Notes under the pieces: generated by a model | Told to the model about the DNA's origin: nothing | The model's input: only the letters and a program-made list of their open reading frames with translations | Databases searched by the model: none | From: an uncultured Bacilli bacterium | GTDB lineage: Bacteria; Bacillota_I; Bacilli_A; RF39; UBA660 | Direction of reading: 5' to 3' | NCBI GenBank assembly: GCA_947625315.1 | Contig: CANQOE010000093.1 | Coordinates: 1-5,092 of the forward strand | Length of the DNA: 5,092 nucleotides | Shown here: positions 4,884 to 5,092 of the stretch, one piece after another | How positions within the stretch are numbered: position 1 is the first letter of the stretch | Layout of the letters: every line of letters starts with the position of its first letter | Program-made: the position numbers and the translations under genes

Positions 4884-5030
4884 ATGGATAGACAAAATGC
4901 AGATTTTATAGAATTATTGAATAGCCGTTTAGATTATTTAAATAATTTATTAAATAATGATTGTAGTATAAATAAATTAACTATTTTAAAAGATATAATA
5001 GGGATAAAAGAAGTTATGGTGCTAGAATAG
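4884..5030 (+). CDS. Small hypothetical protein, 48 residues, divergent from the S10 operon
   Basis: I do not recognise this protein. It begins MDRQNADFIELLNSRLDYLN and ends in GIKEVMVLE, followed by TAG. It has no signal peptide, membrane segment or metal-binding motif. Residues 7-23 (DFIELLNSRLDYLNNLL) have hydrophobic spacing suited to an amphipathic helix, and a second helix is plausible from about 31 to 46, so a small helical hairpin is likely. It superficially recalls Spo0E-like phosphatases, which also form helical hairpins, but the second-helix SQxLD motif is absent, so I do not assign it. Support for expression comes from the extended -10 promoter, the 27-nt leader and the well-spaced SD. 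Its codons are more AT-rich (many TTA and AAT) than those of the ribosomal genes. A possible insertion-sequence end begins just after the stop, so the C terminus could be altered. Confidence 0.7.
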   Translation: MDRQNADFIELLNSRLDYLNNLLNNDCSINKLTILKDIIGIKEVMVLE

Positions 5031-5049
5031 ATATTAGGACACAAAATTT

Positions 5050-5078
5050 TGGACATTTAATAAAAAATATTGTAAAAT
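5050..5078 (+). promoter_or_regulatory. Candidate promoter at right edge, possibly within an insertion-sequence end
   Basis: TGGACA (5050-5055), a 17-nt spacer and TAAAAT (5073-5078), each five of six to consensus. The start site would be near 5085, so any gene it serves lies beyond the window. The region from about 5033 (ATTAGGACAC, then AAAATTTTGGACA) resembles the left terminal sequences of some IS3-family (IS150-like) elements, in which a TGGACA box doubles as the -35. No transposase is visible and no TG terminus or target duplication can be fixed, so the mobile-element reading is tentative. Confidence 0.45.
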
Positions 5079-5092
5079 AGAAATTAAATGAA

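Noticed and set aside
4884..5030. Assignment of the small ORF to the Spo0E-like phosphatase family
   Set aside because: Length and helical character are similar, but the SQxLD motif expected in the second helix is missing.

Overview
This window is the upstream part of a bacterial S10 ribosomal-protein operon, read entirely from the minus strand: rpsJ, rplC, rplD, rplW, rplB, rpsS, rplV, rpsC and the first 78 codons of rplP, which runs off the left edge. Gene order, protein lengths and family signatures are canonical. The DNA is AT-rich, Shine-Dalgarno (SD) sequences are strong AGGAGG types, and the proteins look like those of low-GC Bacillota. L16 (for example the stretch around RQIEAARIAMTRYMKR) and a long acidic tail on L3 recall Mollicutes-like or related uncultured Bacilli. 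This placement is an inference from remembered sequences. All ten tryptophans seen are TGG and no gene here ends in TGA, so the standard bacterial code fits and TGA-as-Trp is not supported.

Layout from the operon's 5' end leftward: an extended -10 promoter (TTGACT-17-TGC.TATAAT, 4640 to 4612) drives a leader of about 129 nt with a clear 12-bp hairpin, then rpsJ from 4476. The genes are packed with gaps of 8-26 nt or overlaps. Two junctions are TAATG overlaps (rplD/rplW and rplV/rpsC), three have the stop codon inside the next gene's SD (rplW/rplB, rplB/rpsS, rpsS/rplV), and rpsC/rplP overlaps by 23 nt. The arrangement points to one polycistronic mRNA with coupled translation, supplying proteins for the 50S tunnel and peptidyl-transferase surroundings (L3, L4, L22, L23, L2, L16) and the 30S head (S10, S19, S3).

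The right end (4477-5092) is different: very AT-rich, with a 407-nt divergent intergenic region, a plus-strand promoter and SD, and a 48-codon ORF (4884-5030) of unknown function. A further plus-strand promoter-like sequence (5050-5078) lies in DNA that resembles the left end of an IS3-family element, but the window stops before this can be decided.

No clearly new biological system is visible. The points most worth checking are the structured S10 leader, the acidic low-complexity L3 tail, the altered L22 tunnel hairpin, and the small divergent gene with the possible insertion-sequence end beside it.
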